From Deltaproteobacteria bacterium (lineage in GTDB: Bacteria > Desulfobacterota > Desulfobacteria > Desulfobacterales > Desulfatirhabdiaceae), in the NCBI GenBank assembly GCA_021778975.1, contig JAJYBO010000085.1, positions 1 to 10,443 on the forward strand: 10,443 nt of DNA, read 5' to 3'. The notes under the pieces were generated by a model. The model was not told the origin of the DNA, did no database searches, and saw nothing but the letters and a program-made list of their open reading frames with translations. Positions 1-6,802 of this stretch are shown piece after piece. Every line of letters starts with the position of its first letter. Positions within the stretch are counted from its first letter, which is position 1. Both the position numbers and the translations under genes were made by a program.

Positions 1-1
1 A

Positions 2-667
2 AATCTTTCTGAATATTATAAAAATTTTATATTTCACGATATTCCCCAAGAGATTATAGAATGTCTCGTCCGCGCCGGCGTTGCAGACAGAGAGTTTTAC
101 AAGGATATTCAAAAAATGTCGGTGCTTCGGGAATCCATCGTTCAATCGGGTTTTACTGCTGGAGAAATTCTATGGAATGAAGAAAGGCATTTCCATGAAT
201 TCATGGTCACCGGTTTCAACAGGGATGTCCTGGCTCCAGAGAAGGCTGGCGATGAATTCAATCCTGTCAAAATCGGCAGGGGACTCATTTTTTCAAAAGA
301 TTTTCAGAAATGTCTGTTGCTGGGCGCCAGAATCAGCCCCTGCGATTTGCCGCCATTCAAGATATACGAAACAGGCAAGGAAAAAGAGGCCATCACCGTA
401 TCCAACAAAAAGCAGCTTCTGGACATCATGATCGAAGAAGGCAAAAAAGGGCTGGGGGTTCAGCGCTATAAAGGTCTGGGTGAAATGAACCCCGATCAGT
501 TGTGGGAAACCACCATGAATCCCGAAAAGCGCACGCTCTTGCAGGTTAAAATCGAGGACGCCGTAGATACGGATGAAATCTTCACATTGCTGATGGGAGA
601 GGACGTCGAACCTCGCAGAGACTTTATCCAGACAAATGCCCTTCAGGTAAGGACTCTCGATATCTGA
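2..667 (+). CDS. gyrB: DNA gyrase subunit B, C-terminal part (5' end outside window)
   Basis: The frame is open from base 2 and gives 221 residues to the TGA at 665-667; the start lies upstream of the window. GyrB is the ATPase subunit of the type II topoisomerase that introduces negative supercoils. What is seen is the end of the TOPRIM region and the GyrB C-terminal domain. Near 461-523 is the family signature QRYKGLGEMNPDQLWETTMNP, which contacts GyrA and DNA. The tail reads DEIFTLLMGEDVEPRRDFI, followed by about a dozen residues, as in typical bacterial GyrB. The approximately 130 residues before the signature form the linker with two cysteines (ARISPCDLPPFKIYE and KCLLL) and show no frameshift. 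The ATPase domain is not in view. ParE shares this tail, but the length and wording of the ending fit GyrB better. The gene is followed closely on the same strand by a thymidylate synthase gene. Confidence 0.95.
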   Translation, partial: NLSEYYKNFIFHDIPQEIIECLVRAGVADREFYKDIQKMSVLRESIVQSGFTAGEILWNEERHFHEFMVTGFNRDVLAPEKAGDEFNPVKIGRGLIFSKDFQKCLLLGARISPCDLPPFKIYETGKEKEAITVSNKKQLLDIMIEEGKKGLGVQRYKGLGEMNPDQLWETTMNPEKRTLLQVKIEDAVDTDEIFTLLMGEDVEPRRDFIQTNALQVRTLDI

Positions 668-698
668 TGTCTCGATCTTCAATCAAGGAAGCCACATC

Positions 699-1349
699 AT
701 GAACATTACCGTTATTCAGGCCAGAGATATTCCGGACGCATGGTTTCAGTGCGTTTATGAAATTCTCGACAAGGGGTATCGTTATACCATAGACCGCGGC
801 AGTTTCGAGGGACAGGAACGGCTCGAATTCGATTATATCACCCTGCAGATCAAATATCCGGGCGCCAGACCCCTGATACCGGATATTCCACCGGCACTCG
901 GAATTCCCAACCCGGTGGCGGACGGTTATATCGAAAGTTATCTGCCGTATCTCATGACGTCTGAAAAGCAGCCGAATGAAGACTACACCTACGGTCAATA
1001 TTTAGAACCACAGATTGCGGAAGTCATTCGCATGTACCGAAACGACGGTCATGGCACCAATCAGGCGTATATGACCGTTGGCGATCCCGGCGCCCTGCAT
1101 CTCAAAGACCCGCCCTGCCTTCGGGGTATTGACACTCGCATCCGGTATGGCAAACTGCATTTTATGGTATATTTCAGATCGTGGGATTTATGGAATGGCT
1201 TTCCGGCCAATTTAGGCGCCATACAGATGCTGAAAGAATACATGGCGCAGGAGATTGGTGTCGAAGACGGCGAAATCATCGCCAGCAGCAAAGGGCTGCA
1301 CCTCTATGACTATATCTGGGAGCTGGCAAAACTTCGGGCCATGAAATGA
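699..1349 (+). CDS. thyA: thymidylate synthase, short archaeal-type ThyA family
   Basis: The 216-residue product should methylate dUMP to dTMP using methylene-tetrahydrofolate, in the cytoplasm. The ATG has an AAGGA sequence (685-689) at good spacing. ThyA active-site residues line up with E. coli ThyA at identical spacing: catalytic Cys140 in DPPC (E. coli C146), RSWD at 160-163 (R166, S167, D169), Asn171 in GFPANLG (N177), and His201/Tyr203 in GLHLYDY (H207, Y209). Asn171 favours dUMP, since dCMP hydroxymethylases carry Asp there. Differences from the E. coli enzyme: the residue after the catalytic Cys is Leu rather than His, the arginine pair that binds phosphate across the dimer appears as TNQ (120-122), and the protein stops soon after the HxY motif, so it lacks the approximately 45-residue C-terminal region. 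The length of about 215 and the LRGID/YFRSWDLW wording match the methanogen-type enzymes as I remember them. It lies 31 bp after gyrB, so co-transcription is likely. Confidence 0.85.
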   Translation: MNITVIQARDIPDAWFQCVYEILDKGYRYTIDRGSFEGQERLEFDYITLQIKYPGARPLIPDIPPALGIPNPVADGYIESYLPYLMTSEKQPNEDYTYGQYLEPQIAEVIRMYRNDGHGTNQAYMTVGDPGALHLKDPPCLRGIDTRIRYGKLHFMVYFRSWDLWNGFPANLGAIQMLKEYMAQEIGVEDGEIIASSKGLHLYDYIWELAKLRAMK

Positions 1350-1363
1350 AAACTCCGCCGCAA

Positions 1364-1403
1364 GACAGGGGGCGCGCCCACTCTCCAGGCTCCGCCCCCT
1401 GTC
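1364..1403. terminator. GC-rich hairpin between convergent genes, possible bidirectional terminator
   Basis: The arms GACAGGGGGCG (1364-1374) and CGCCCCCTGTC (1393-1403) are an exact 11-bp inverted repeat with an 18-base loop. They lie 14 bp after the thymidylate synthase stop and 47 bp after the convergent mltD stop. The position fits a shared terminator. There is no run of T directly after the stem on either strand (only a TTTT about 10 bases out on the minus strand), so it is not a textbook intrinsic terminator. It could instead be a repeat-family hairpin or an RNA-stabilising stem. Confidence 0.5.
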
Positions 1404-1450
1404 CTTCACCTGTATCCCCCTCGCAAAGAACACCACACAGGTTGCCTATA

Positions 1451-3466
1451 TCATTCGACAAAAACCTTCTGCCCTGGAAAAATTTTGCTTCCTGGCGACA
1501 GATTGTTGATGCTCAGAAACCGGTCTATGGACATGTTATGGCTGGATGCAATCGAAAAAGCGCTGTCATTTTTTCTAACCAAATATTTCTTGAGATGCGC
1601 TTGTGCTTTTTCGGCTTTCATTTTGGCCGCGCCGGCGCCGCCAGAGGTAGATGGAATTTTTAATTTCTCACCCGATGTGATGGTGGCGGAAGACAATCCA
1701 TTGGCTTTTTGAAGTTCTTTGGGCGTAATGCCATAATGATGGGCGATACTGTACAGAGAATCTCCTGTCTTGACGGTATGAACGGTTGTGTGGGCAACAG
1801 TCTCTTTAGCCACAGCCTCTGGTTTATGCGGCTCTGGCATCTTATGGGTGGCGGCTTTGGCTAAAACCAGATGCTCCTTACCGTGTTTGGGCGATGTGGT
1901 CAACGCCGGAGAGTTTTCTTTGGCGGCTACCACAGGTTGTTGCTGAGAAGCACCTTGGGGAATCACCAATACCTTACCCGGAACGATTCGGGCGGCCTTT
2001 TTCATCTTGTTGGCCAGCAGGATGCTTTTGACACTCGTATGATAATGTTTCGCCAGCCCCGACAGGCTTTCTCCACGTTTTACTTTGTGGTGAATCACAT
2101 GATGTTCCTGTGACGAAGCGCTTTCCGTCACAGCGACCTTTTCTACAGGAGAGGCCGATGCGATAGATACGCCGGACGCATCAGGAATGCTATCCAGTTT
2201 GGCCATCAACAGCGGGGATGTTCCGGGAGGAACCTTGATCGCATAATTGTTTCCCGGTGTAATGCCATACCGCAATTCTGGATTCAACAGCTTGAGCGTC
2301 TGTTCCAGAATGCCGGTGGAATCTGCAATGCTTTTCAACTGAAGCTGTCGGGGAATCGGAATTGTTTCAAATTCCAGCGGTGATTCTGGGGCAATGCCAT
2401 CCAGTCCATATTTTTTGAGATTGGATACAATTTGGAGGGTCGCCATAAACCGGGGAACATACCGTGCGGTTTCACGCGGCAGCTTTTCGTATAAGTCCCA
2501 GAAATTATCGAGATAGTTGATGCGTTGTTCGCTGATGACCCGCAGCACCCGTCCTTCGCCGCAGTTATAGGCCGCCAGAACCGTTTCCCAATCGCCAAAC
2601 ATATGATGCAGTTCTTTTAAATAGGCGATGGCGGCTTTCGTGGATTTGTAAGGATCCATGCGCTCATCCACAAACTTGTCCCGCGAAAGACCAAAACGAT
2701 AACCGGTGGAGGTGATAAACTGCCACAGACCCAGGGCGCGTGCGGGTGAAAATGCCCTGACATTGTACCCACTTTCTATCAGCGGCAACCATGCCAGCTC
2801 TACAGGCAGCCCTTCCTGAGCCAGTTGCGATTCGATATATTTCCGATAACGTCCCGAACGCCGATAGGCATTGATAAAAAAATCTTTCTCACATCCGGTG
2901 GTCAGTGAATCAATTTCCGCCTGAACATAGGCATTCATCACCCTGGGGATGGCGTTGTAACTGCCTTTGGACATGACATTTCGGGAGCCATAGATATCCT
3001 GTATTCTTTGCGTAATCAGCAGCCGCAGATCCGCCTTCTGCTGGATGAGGTTGGGACGGTTGTAGGTATCTACTTTGATAATCTGACCATATGCCTGGTC
3101 TAAGGAAGAAATCGCCTTTTCAAACTGGCCTTTATACCAGTATTCCTGGGCTTGCTGGCAGAAATTGAGAGCGGCATCCAGATATTTCTGATTTTTTCCG
3201 CCAAAATTGATGCGATCTCCCTGATCTTCTTCCGTATTATCATTGCCGCCTGCATCTGGAGGCGCAACGCCATTGATGTCCGCGTCTTCGGATACGGAAT
3301 ATGAGAGCGTGGTGCGGTGTTCGGGGGTGCAGGATGCTTTTTTGTCTGCGGCGTTGAAATCGCCGTTATGGGCGGCGGATATTCCCTGAGTCTGATGCGC
3401 ACATCCACTCAGCCCCAGACTGACAATAGCCATAAACAGTGTGGTGATATACAGTATTTTTTTCAA
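1451..3466 (-). CDS. mltD: membrane-bound lytic murein transglycosylase D-like lipoprotein with LysM repeats
   Basis: The 671-residue protein should cleave the MurNAc-GlcNAc bond of peptidoglycan from the periplasmic side of the outer membrane. The N-terminus is a lipoprotein signal: KK, a hydrophobic core, then lipobox LSGC with acylated Cys22. Residues about 45-90 are a polar linker and about 94-160 a helical, TPR-like stretch. The SLT/MltD catalytic domain spans about 215-330, with catalytic Glu231 in LPLIESGY, then ARALGLWQF (243-251) and AAYNCGEGRV (298-307). LysM-like sequence follows: a degenerate copy at about 378-413, and clear copies at 459-503, 562-606 and 627-670 that bind glycan. 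The last one lacks the usual G-D/E-T turn (RKNDSA). The start is TTG at 3466; GAGGAA lies 8 bases upstream, and the first in-frame ATG (codon 12) would destroy the signal peptide. Three LysM copies exceed the two of E. coli MltD. The gene is transcribed alone and faces thyA. Confidence 0.93.
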   Translation of the reverse strand: MKKILYITTLFMAIVSLGLSGCAHQTQGISAAHNGDFNAADKKASCTPEHRTTLSYSVSEDADINGVAPPDAGGNDNTEEDQGDRINFGGKNQKYLDAALNFCQQAQEYWYKGQFEKAISSLDQAYGQIIKVDTYNRPNLIQQKADLRLLITQRIQDIYGSRNVMSKGSYNAIPRVMNAYVQAEIDSLTTGCEKDFFINAYRRSGRYRKYIESQLAQEGLPVELAWLPLIESGYNVRAFSPARALGLWQFITSTGYRFGLSRDKFVDERMDPYKSTKAAIAYLKELHHMFGDWETVLAAYNCGEGRVLRVISEQRINYLDNFWDLYEKLPRETARYVPRFMATLQIVSNLKKYGLDGIAPESPLEFETIPIPRQLQLKSIADSTGILEQTLKLLNPELRYGITPGNNYAIKVPPGTSPLLMAKLDSIPDASGVSIASASPVEKVAVTESASSQEHHVIHHKVKRGESLSGLAKHYHTSVKSILLANKMKKAARIVPGKVLVIPQGASQQQPVVAAKENSPALTTSPKHGKEHLVLAKAATHKMPEPHKPEAVAKETVAHTTVHTVKTGDSLYSIAHHYGITPKELQKANGLSSATITSGEKLKIPSTSGGAGAAKMKAEKAQAHLKKYLVRKNDSAFSIASSHNMSIDRFLSINNLSPGSKIFPGQKVFVE

Positions 3467-3474
3467 ATGTCGTT

Positions 3475-3480
3475 TTCCTC
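3475..3480 (-). promoter_or_regulatory. Shine-Dalgarno supporting the TTG start of mltD
   Basis: On the minus strand GAGGAA is followed by 8 bases and then TTG AAA AAA ATA, which begins the lipoprotein signal. It is the best ribosome site near this start and supports TTG over the internal ATG. Confidence 0.7.
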
Positions 3481-3544
3481 GTGCAATTGGGATGGCTCGT
3501 AACTTGTCATGAATTGCCGTAGTATTTTCAGCGACTTATGAAAA

Positions 3545-3572
3545 ATTTTACAGGAAAGCAAACACGTTGCAA
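3545..3572 (-). promoter_or_regulatory. candidate sigma-70 promoter for mltD
   Basis: On the minus strand TTGCAA (3567-3572) and TAAAAT (3545-3550) are separated by 16 bases, matching the -35 and -10 consensus at 4 of 6 and 5 of 6 positions. The -10 lies about 80 bases before the TTG start. It was found by eye only. Confidence 0.4.
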
Positions 3573-3589
3573 CCTGTTATGGGCGGACC

Positions 3590-3606
3590 GCTCGAAATTT
3601 TAGAGC
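3590..3606. promoter_or_regulatory. 17-bp near-palindrome, possible operator
   Basis: GCTCGAAATTTTAGAGC has 8-base half-sites around a central T with one mismatched pair. It lies 17 bp upstream of the candidate mltD -35 box and is of the size bound by dimeric repressors or activators. No regulator can be assigned. Confidence 0.3.
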
Positions 3607-3619
3607 ATACGGTAGTTTC

Positions 3620-3655
3620 ATGGCAAGGATCACAGTTATGGCAATCTTCACAGTT
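3620..3655. repeat. two tandem copies of an 18-bp direct repeat
   Basis: ATGGCAAGGATCACAGTT (3620-3637) is followed directly by ATGGCAATCTTCACAGTT (3638-3655), matching at 15 of 18 positions with all three differences adjacent. The unit length is a multiple of three. On the minus strand each unit translates as N-C-x-x-C-H, giving two CxxCH motifs in a row. The copies could be tandem protein-binding sites or a relic of a coding repeat. Confidence 0.6.
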
Positions 3656-3722
3656 ACATCACACCGCCGTATATTTTGAACGCTGACAGGGCGCGATGTT
3701 TTACAGAGCCATCAATTTGGTA

Positions 3723-3752
3723 TTGAAAAAATGTCCAATACATATATATGCT
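3723..3752 (+). promoter_or_regulatory. candidate sigma-70 promoter for the NtrB-like kinase operon
   Basis: TTGAAA (3723-3728) is followed by an AT-rich stretch with TATATG at 16-base spacing or TATGCT at 18-base spacing. It lies about 120 bp upstream of the start at 3872. No sigma-54 GG-N10-GC element was seen here. Confidence 0.35.
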
Positions 3753-3860
3753 AAACAGATGCGAACGAAACGCTATCGCAGACCTGTATATCACGAATTA
3801 CATAATCTGTGGAAATGTGTCAAGGGTTATCCTTCACAGCCCTGTCCGAACCTGTCGAAA

Positions 3861-3866
3861 AAGGAG
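3861..3866 (+). promoter_or_regulatory. Shine-Dalgarno that fixes the start of the NtrB-like kinase
   Basis: AAGGAG lies 5 bases before the ATG at 3872. The frame is also open from an ATG at 3809, but that codon has no ribosome site and would place 21 polar residues ahead of the positively charged MWRRYSLKAR that precedes the first membrane helix. Confidence 0.75.
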
Positions 3867-3871
3867 CCGAA

Positions 3872-5332
3872 ATGTGGCGTCGTTATAGTTTGAAGGCCAG
3901 AATTTATGCCATGTTGTCATTGATGGTGTCCATGACGTTCTTTGGCGGCATCGTCATGATCTGGTACACGTTTCAAATGGAAAACATCCTCAACTTGATC
4001 GGTGGAAGACGTATTCAGGCGTTTCAAACGGCGGAAGCCCTGGAAACCGCTGTAACCAGTCAAAAAGGTTTTGTGTCCTATTTTTTTTTGGATGGAGATC
4101 CCGAATGGCTGCGCAAACTCGGTGAATATCGTCAGATTTTCAGAGAAGAAATACAAAAAGCCAGAAAACTGGCGGATACCGGCGCCCAAATGGATGCTAT
4201 CGAACAGATAGATCGTGCCTACGCGGCCTACATTCCCGTAAAAGACCGGATGCTCTCTTTCTATAAAAACGGTGATCGTAAAAATGCCGAGAAACTTCAT
4301 AAAGAAGCGCGAACCCTGTTTTTTTCCATCATAGATTTATGTGAGCAGTTCAAAGAAACGCAAATCGGAGCCATACAGAAAAGCAGAATCAGCGGGCATC
4401 ATCAGGCCGTTCGCCTGAGAATTCTGGCAGGATCCGTCATGTTTCTGGTACTGATTCTGACATCGCTTCTGGTGTTTTTTTTAACGCGACAGATACTGGA
4501 ACCGCTGCGAAAGATAGCGATGGAGGCCGATCGTTCCGGCGGTGCATCCGCTTCCGAAAACGAAATCAAGTCTCTCAGCCATAGTGTTCGAGGCCTGATC
4601 GAAGACGTGGATCATACCCATACAGAACTTCGGAAAAGCCGCGAAACCCTGCTTCAGGCAGAAAAAATGGCGCTGGTCGGCAAACTGGCGGCAGGAATGG
4701 CGCACAGCATTCGCAACCCCTTCACTTCCGTCAAGATGCGGTTATTTTCGTTGGGACGCACCTTAAATCTGACCGAAACCCAGAAAGACGATCTGGACGT
4801 CATTTCTCAGGAAATTCGCCATATTGATACCATTGTCCAGAATTTTCTGGAGTTTTCCAGACCCCCCCGCCTCAAAATGCAGCAGATCAGTCCGTCCCTG
4901 ATTGTGGATATGGTCATCCAACTACTGGAACACCGCCTGACCTCTTACGATGTTCATATTCAGGTACAGCGAACCCATTCCCTTCCTCCAATTCTGGCAG
5001 ATCCGGAACAACTCAAGGAAGTGCTGGTCAATCTGGTGGTCAACGCCTGTGAAGCCATGAAAAAAGGCGGCCATATCACCATTTCCGAAGAAGAAAGTAC
5101 GGACAGCACGGTGGGAAGCGTCAATCGCATTCGCGTTAGCGATGACGGACCCGGAATTCCGGAAGCCTTGCGGGAAAAGGTATTGCAACCATTTTTCACC
5201 ACACGGGAAGACGGCACCGGGCTCGGACTCAGCATTGCCGTCCGTATCGTCGAAGAACATGGCGGCCATCTTACATTAAACTCCACAGAAGGCCGCGGCA
5301 CGACAATTACGATGACATTTCCCATAACATGA
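3872..5332 (+). CDS. NtrB/AtoS-type membrane sensor histidine kinase
   Basis: The 486-residue inner-membrane kinase is the presumed partner of the NtrC-type regulator that follows 36 bp downstream. Domain order: membrane helix 1 at about 11-33; a periplasmic region at about 34-183 that is helical and rich in charged residues, like a four-helix-bundle (4HB/MCP-type) ligand or stress sensor; membrane helix 2 at about 184-204; and a HAMP linker beginning ILEPLRKI (208-215). A coiled segment precedes the HisKA domain, with phospho-accepting His278 in GMAHSIRNPF. The ATPase domain has N-box VNLVVNACEAM (Asn391), G1 DDGPGIP (424-430), F-box PFFTT (440-444) and G2 GTGLGLSI (448-455). All catalytic motifs are intact. 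There is no PAS domain, unlike canonical NtrB, so the layout is nearer ZraS/AtoS. The ligand cannot be inferred. The coding sequence contains T9, T7, T8 and C7 runs, all in frame. Confidence 0.92.
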   Translation: MWRRYSLKARIYAMLSLMVSMTFFGGIVMIWYTFQMENILNLIGGRRIQAFQTAEALETAVTSQKGFVSYFFLDGDPEWLRKLGEYRQIFREEIQKARKLADTGAQMDAIEQIDRAYAAYIPVKDRMLSFYKNGDRKNAEKLHKEARTLFFSIIDLCEQFKETQIGAIQKSRISGHHQAVRLRILAGSVMFLVLILTSLLVFFLTRQILEPLRKIAMEADRSGGASASENEIKSLSHSVRGLIEDVDHTHTELRKSRETLLQAEKMALVGKLAAGMAHSIRNPFTSVKMRLFSLGRTLNLTETQKDDLDVISQEIRHIDTIVQNFLEFSRPPRLKMQQISPSLIVDMVIQLLEHRLTSYDVHIQVQRTHSLPPILADPEQLKEVLVNLVVNACEAMKKGGHITISEEESTDSTVGSVNRIRVSDDGPGIPEALREKVLQPFFTTREDGTGLGLSIAVRIVEEHGGHLTLNSTEGRGTTITMTFPIT

Positions 5333-5353
5333 TGTATTACGCCAATATGCTTC

Positions 5354-5359
5354 GGGAGG
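5354..5359 (+). promoter_or_regulatory. Shine-Dalgarno supporting the TTG start of the NtrC-type regulator
   Basis: GGGAGG ends 9 bases before TTG at 5369. An in-frame TGA at 5363-5365 excludes any earlier start, and the nearby ATG at 5362 is out of frame. TTG is therefore required to keep the complete receiver domain beginning MSHILIIDDD. Confidence 0.7.
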
Positions 5360-5368
5360 CCATGATCT

Positions 5369-6802
5369 TTGAGCCACATACTGATTATTGACGATGACGA
5401 CCAGTTGCGAAAAAGCTTTCACAAACTGCTCACCCAGGAAGGATACGACACGGGCAGCGCCGCGTCCGGCGAGGCGGGCGTTGCCATGATTCACCAGCGT
5501 TGCCCGGATGTCGTGATTCTGGACATGCGCCTGCCCGGAATGAACGGCTTTGAAACCTTCAGCGCCATCCACCAAATAGAGCCAAAACTGCCGGTCATCA
5601 TCATGACCGCTTATGGCAGCACGGAGACGGCTATCGAGGCCACCAAGATGGGGGCTTTCGATTATATTCTCAAGCCATTCGACATTCCGGACATGCTGGC
5701 CATAATCCGTCAGGCCGTAGAGGCGAGCCGGTTCATGCGTTCTCCCATCGAAATGAATGGCGCACCGGACAGCGCGGCGCAAGATGCCATTATCGGCCGG
5801 AGCGCATCCATGCAGGAAATTTACAAGGCCATTGGCCGGGTCGCCTCCACCGACGCGACGGTGCTGATACGCGGTGAATCCGGCACCGGCAAGGAACTGG
5901 TTGCCAGAGCGGTATATCAGCACAGTCTGAGAGCCGACCAGCCCTTTCTGGTCATCAACTGCGTGGCGATTCCCGACACACTGCTGGAAAGCGAATTGTT
6001 CGGCTATGAAAAAGGGGCGTTTACCGGCGCCAATCATCGCAGGGCCGGGAAGTTGGAACAGGCAAACGGCGGCACGGTATTTCTGGATGAAATTGGCGAC
6101 ATGCCGTTCAGCCTTCAATCCAAAATGCTGCGACTGCTTCAGGAAAGAAGCATCGAACGGCTGGGCGGGCGCGATCCCATCCCTGTGGATGTACGCATTA
6201 TCGCCGCCACCAATCGTGATCTGGAATCGGCCATCGAAGCCGGACGATTTCGAGAAGACCTTTACTACCGCCTCAAGGTGGTGACCATCCGACTGCCAGC
6301 ACTGAGGGAACGTTCAGGAGACATCGCCCTGCTGTCGGAATATTTTCTCTCTAAATTTTCAAGAGAAGTGGGGATGGACTGTCCGGGAATGTCGCCGGAC
6401 GCCCAGGCGCTTCTAAACCGCCATGTATGGCCCGGGAACGTTCGGGAACTGGCCAACACCATTCAAAAAGCGGTGATATTCAACAGGGGCGCGCCTGTCA
6501 GCCAGGAAGACATCGCTATAGCCATTCGTGAAAAAATTCCCGACAAAAATACCCATGATGAGCCATACGATCAACTGCTGCGGCGGTGCCTCCATCAGGC
6601 GCTGACGGATTACAGCGGCGATAATGTATTCGATGCAATTATGGACCAGGTGGCAGGCATTTTAATTGGCGAGGCTTTGAACCTGAGCGCAGGCAACCGA
6701 TCTCGCGCCGCCAAACTGCTGGGGCTTTCCCGACCGACGCTTCATGCCAAGATCGAAAAATACGGGTTAAAATTTGAAACGTCCGTCAGGGAAGATCATT
6801 AG
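5369..6802 (+). CDS. NtrC-family sigma-54-dependent response regulator
   Basis: The 477-residue cytoplasmic regulator should bind upstream activating sites and use ATP hydrolysis to open promoters held by sigma-54 RNA polymerase. The receiver domain covers 1-120, with acidic D8-D10, phospho-accepting Asp52 in LDMRLPGMNG, Thr80 and Lys102. The AAA+ domain covers about 142-375: Walker A GESGTGKE (169-176), the sigma-54 contact loop GAFTGA (216-221), Walker B VFLDEIGDM (237-245), and arginine-finger region RFREDLYYRL (293-302). A Fis-type helix-turn-helix fills about 437-466 (GNRSRAAKLLGLSRPTLHAKI). All three domains are complete and of normal length. The GAFTGA motif shows it is a true sigma-54 activator. 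Its partner is most likely the kinase encoded just upstream, in the same operon. Its stop codon overlaps that of the convergent receiver-kinase gene. Target genes are not visible; it could also serve the heme kinase system opposite. Confidence 0.95.
   Translation: MSHILIIDDDDQLRKSFHKLLTQEGYDTGSAASGEAGVAMIHQRCPDVVILDMRLPGMNGFETFSAIHQIEPKLPVIIMTAYGSTETAIEATKMGAFDYILKPFDIPDMLAIIRQAVEASRFMRSPIEMNGAPDSAAQDAIIGRSASMQEIYKAIGRVASTDATVLIRGESGTGKELVARAVYQHSLRADQPFLVINCVAIPDTLLESELFGYEKGAFTGANHRRAGKLEQANGGTVFLDEIGDMPFSLQSKMLRLLQERSIERLGGRDPIPVDVRIIAATNRDLESAIEAGRFREDLYYRLKVVTIRLPALRERSGDIALLSEYFLSKFSREVGMDCPGMSPDAQALLNRHVWPGNVRELANTIQKAVIFNRGAPVSQEDIAIAIREKIPDKNTHDEPYDQLLRRCLHQALTDYSGDNVFDAIMDQVAGILIGEALNLSAGNRSRAAKLLGLSRPTLHAKIEKYGLKFETSVREDH

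Larger units (their letters stand above)
3467..3871. other. 405-bp divergent intergenic region between mltD and the NtrB-like kinase
   Basis: No convincing gene is present. The region holds candidate promoters for both flanking genes, an 8-bp palindrome GTTGCAAC at 3566-3573, a 17-bp near-palindrome at 3590-3606 and an 18-bp tandem repeat at 3620-3655. An open frame of 35 codons (3579-3686, plus strand) has no Shine-Dalgarno. A 36-codon cysteine-rich frame (3548-3658, minus strand) has no start codon. The region is more AT-rich near 3720-3760, where a plus-strand promoter would fit. Confidence 0.6.

Noticed and set aside
3548..3664. Possible selenoprotein: GTG-TGA followed by a cysteine-rich frame on the minus strand
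   Set aside because: A selenocysteine as second residue of an unsupported short frame, without a ribosome site or identified SECIS stem, is too speculative.
3579..3686. 35-codon plus-strand open frame with WQGSQL/WQSSQL repeats
   Set aside because: No Shine-Dalgarno precedes the ATG and the repeat is explained by the 18-bp DNA duplication; kept only as an observation under the repeat.
3809..3871. Longer start for the NtrB-like kinase at 3809
   Set aside because: There is no ribosome site, and the added residues are unlike the end of a membrane protein; the ATG at 3872 has AAGGAG at 5 bases.
3467..3871. Sigma-54 promoter (GG-N10-GC) in the divergent region
   Set aside because: TGGCA sequences at 3621 and 3639 lack a GC at the -12 position.
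3696..3893. 65-codon open frame ahead of the NtrB-like kinase
   Set aside because: It runs into the kinase gene in another frame, has no Shine-Dalgarno and covers the candidate promoter.
5276..6118. 280-codon open frame on the minus strand opposite the NtrC-type gene
   Set aside because: It lies wholly antisense to a well-supported kinase end and response regulator, has no recognisable domain, and is the usual by-product of codon bias.
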